Positions 54,163 to 55,625 of a DNA stretch of 55,625 nt are shown here, piece after piece; within the stretch, counting starts at the first letter, position 1, and each line of letters opens with the position of its first letter. The DNA comes from Rhodospirillaceae bacterium UBA1479. Its GTDB lineage: Bacteria > Pseudomonadota > Alphaproteobacteria > Rhodospirillales > Casp-alpha2. Location of the stretch: contig DCRZ01000007.1 in NCBI GenBank assembly GCA_002325375.1, forward strand, positions 1 to 55,625, read 5' to 3'. The notes under the pieces were generated by a model. That model was not told where the DNA came from, ran no database searches, and saw only the letters and a list, made by a program, of their open reading frames with translations. The position numbers and the translations under genes are program-made.

Positions 54163-55625
54163 GTGGCAAAAGCACAAGCGAAAGATCAAGAAGGCGGCGA
54201 TACCCAGGAAGAAGGCGGCGACAGCCCCCTTCTCGATACCATGGGCGCGGCCGTCAAGAAGATGGTCGCCAAGGGCAAGGAACGCGGGTACGTCACCTAT
54301 GACGACCTGAACGGCGCCCTGCCCCCGGAAAAGGTATCTTCGGAGCAAATCGAAGACACCATGGCGATGTTGTCCGAAATGGGCATCAACGTGGTCGAAA
54401 ACGAAGAGACCGACGACACCCCGGCCGAAAGTGACGGTGACGGCGATGGCGACGGCGAGGAAAAGACCACCTCGACCGCCGGTAACGTCGACGAGAACGA
54501 CCTGGGCCGCACGGACGACCCGGTGCGCATGTACCTGCGCGAGATGGGGTCGGTCGAGCTGCTGTCCCGCGAAGGCGAAATCGCCATCGCCAAACGGATC
54601 GAAGCCGGCCGCGAGATGATGATCGGCGGCCTGATGGAAAGCCCGCTGACCATCAAGGCCATCACCGTGTGGCATGACGCGCTGATCGCCGAAGACATGC
54701 TGCTGCGCGACATCATCGACCTGGAAGCCACCCACGGCGGCGGCCCGGGCCAGCCGGGCGCGGTTCCCGCCAACACGAATGGCGGGGACGATGATGGGGA
54801 CGGGGATGGCAACACTGCCGAAGCCGCCCCCGCGGAAAACGCCAAGGAAGGCGCCGCCGAAACCGCCAAGGACGGCAAGGACGCGAAGAAGGCCGCTCCG
54901 TCGGACGACGACGCGACCGAAACCTCGGGCGAGGACGGCGAAAGTAAGAGCAGCAGCGACGACGATGATGACGACGAGGACGACGGTGAAAACAACCTGT
55001 CCCTCGCCGCCCTTGAAGCCAAGCTGAAGCCCGAGGTCATCGAGACCTTCGAGAACATCGCCAAGACCTACAAGAAGCTTCACCGGGTGCAGATGCAGCG
55101 CCTCGAGGCCCTGACCTCGGGCGAACAGCCCAAACCGAGCCAGGAAAAGCGGTTCCAGAAGCTGCGCAAGGAATTGATCGAGTGGATGGAGGACGTCCAC
55201 CTCAACAACAACCGGGTTGAGCAACTGCTGGACCAGCTTTACGGCCTCAACCGCCGGCTGGTCGGGCTGGAGGGCAAGATTTTGCGGCTCGCCACCACGG
55301 CGCGCATCAACCGCGAAGAATTCCTGCAGGCCTACCAGGGGCATGAGCTTGATCCGGGCTGGCTGAAGCGGGTCGAAAAGCTGCCCGCCAAGGGCTGGCA
55401 GCGGTTCGCGTCGCGCAACAAGGACGACATCGAAGAAATGCGCGCCCAGGTCGCCGAGGTTTCCCAGACGGCCGGCCTGCCGATCCTGGAATTCCGCCGC
55501 ATCGTTTCCACGGTGCAGAAGGGCGAACGCGAGGCCGCCAAGGCCAAGAAGGAAATGATCGAGGCCAACCTGCGGCTCGTCATCTCCATCGCCAAGAAAT
55601 ACACCAACCGCGGCCTGCAGTTCCT
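54163..55625 (+). CDS. rpoD: RNA polymerase primary sigma factor RpoD (3' end outside window)
   Basis: The visible 487 residues start at GTG 54163 with AGAGG upstream. Region 1.1 covers about 1-85 (GAAVKKMVAKGKERGYVTYD). Region 1.2 is at about 116-150 (DDPVRMYLREMGSVELLSRE), and a long non-conserved region follows. The window ends at the beginning of region 2 (EANLRLVISIAKKYTNRGLQ). Within the non-conserved region, residues about 205-280 form a low-complexity acidic stretch with a run of Asp residues. Follows dnaG by 169 bp, with a TTGACG -35-like hexamer in the gap. Confidence 0.97.
   Translation, partial: MAKAQAKDQEGGDTQEEGGDSPLLDTMGAAVKKMVAKGKERGYVTYDDLNGALPPEKVSSEQIEDTMAMLSEMGINVVENEETDDTPAESDGDGDGDGEEKTTSTAGNVDENDLGRTDDPVRMYLREMGSVELLSREGEIAIAKRIEAGREMMIGGLMESPLTIKAITVWHDALIAEDMLLRDIIDLEATHGGGPGQPGAVPANTNGGDDDGDGDGNTAEAAPAENAKEGAAETAKDGKDAKKAAPSDDDATETSGEDGESKSSSDDDDDDEDDGENNLSLAALEAKLKPEVIETFENIAKTYKKLHRVQMQRLEALTSGEQPKPSQEKRFQKLRKELIEWMEDVHLNNNRVEQLLDQLYGLNRRLVGLEGKILRLATTARINREEFLQAYQGHELDPGWLKRVEKLPAKGWQRFASRNKDDIEEMRAQVAEVSQTAGLPILEFRRIVSTVQKGEREAAKAKKEMIEANLRLVISIAKKYTNRGLQF

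Overview
The window looks like chromosomal DNA of a GC-rich alphaproteobacterium, probably of the Rhodospirillales type. This rests on gene order (yqeY-dnaG-rpoD divergent from carA/carB/greA), a napEDABC periplasmic nitrate reductase operon, glutathione-dependent formaldehyde oxidation genes, a PAS_5-type small protein and codon usage strongly biased to G/C in third positions. No phage, plasmid or CRISPR genes are visible. The assignment is by recognition only; no search was run.

Layout. 1-10.9 kb is a minus-strand signalling block: single-domain response regulator, small coiled-coil protein, degenerate EAL protein, a 2339-residue hybrid histidine kinase with about 12 PAS and 2 GAF domains, then a truncated HBM-type chemoreceptor at the window edge. 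11.2-13.2 kb carries a redoxin and serA. 13.3-17.6 kb is napEDABC behind a well-placed FNR/NnrR-like box. 17.6-25.8 kb is a mixed region: two short-chain dehydrogenases, sodC, a cupin with its own FNR-like promoter, an arsR/permease pair with a palindromic operator, a PAS_5 protein, a TauD-like dioxygenase, an ankyrin protein, two glutathione transferases and a CBS-pair protein. A SulP-STAS-cNMP transporter gene (26.6-28.8 kb) is flanked by two imperfect copies of a GST 3' end and looks inserted. 29.1-31.7 kb holds an overlapping pair, an RLAN/RimK-like ATP-grasp ligase and a GNAT-C39 peptidase fusion. msrB, an acyl-CoA dehydrogenase/CoA-transferase/PhyH cluster and a giant RTX protein follow.

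39.3-43.2 kb has a tiny 35-residue membrane peptide gene with a strong ribosome binding site, adhC (frmA), a TPR protein, a MaoC protein and fghA. Then come tRNA-Gly(CCC) and a tight two-gene unit of a radical SAM enzyme and a metallophosphoesterase-like protein whose active site is altered. 45.8-55.6 kb is housekeeping: greA, carB, carA, yqeY, dnaG, rpoD (cut by the window end). The carA-carB junction is split by a 467-bp element with 28-bp terminal inverted repeats that encodes only a GxxExxY (PD-(D/E)XK-like) protein. It supplies carA's stop codon and nearly the whole leader of carB.

Best candidates for undescribed biology: (1) the GxxExxY inverted-repeat element in the car locus; (2) the radical SAM plus degenerate metallophosphoesterase pair; (3) the ATP-grasp/GNAT-peptidase pair; (4) the many-PAS kinase cluster with an apparently inactive EAL partner. 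Functions for these are inferences from motifs and context.
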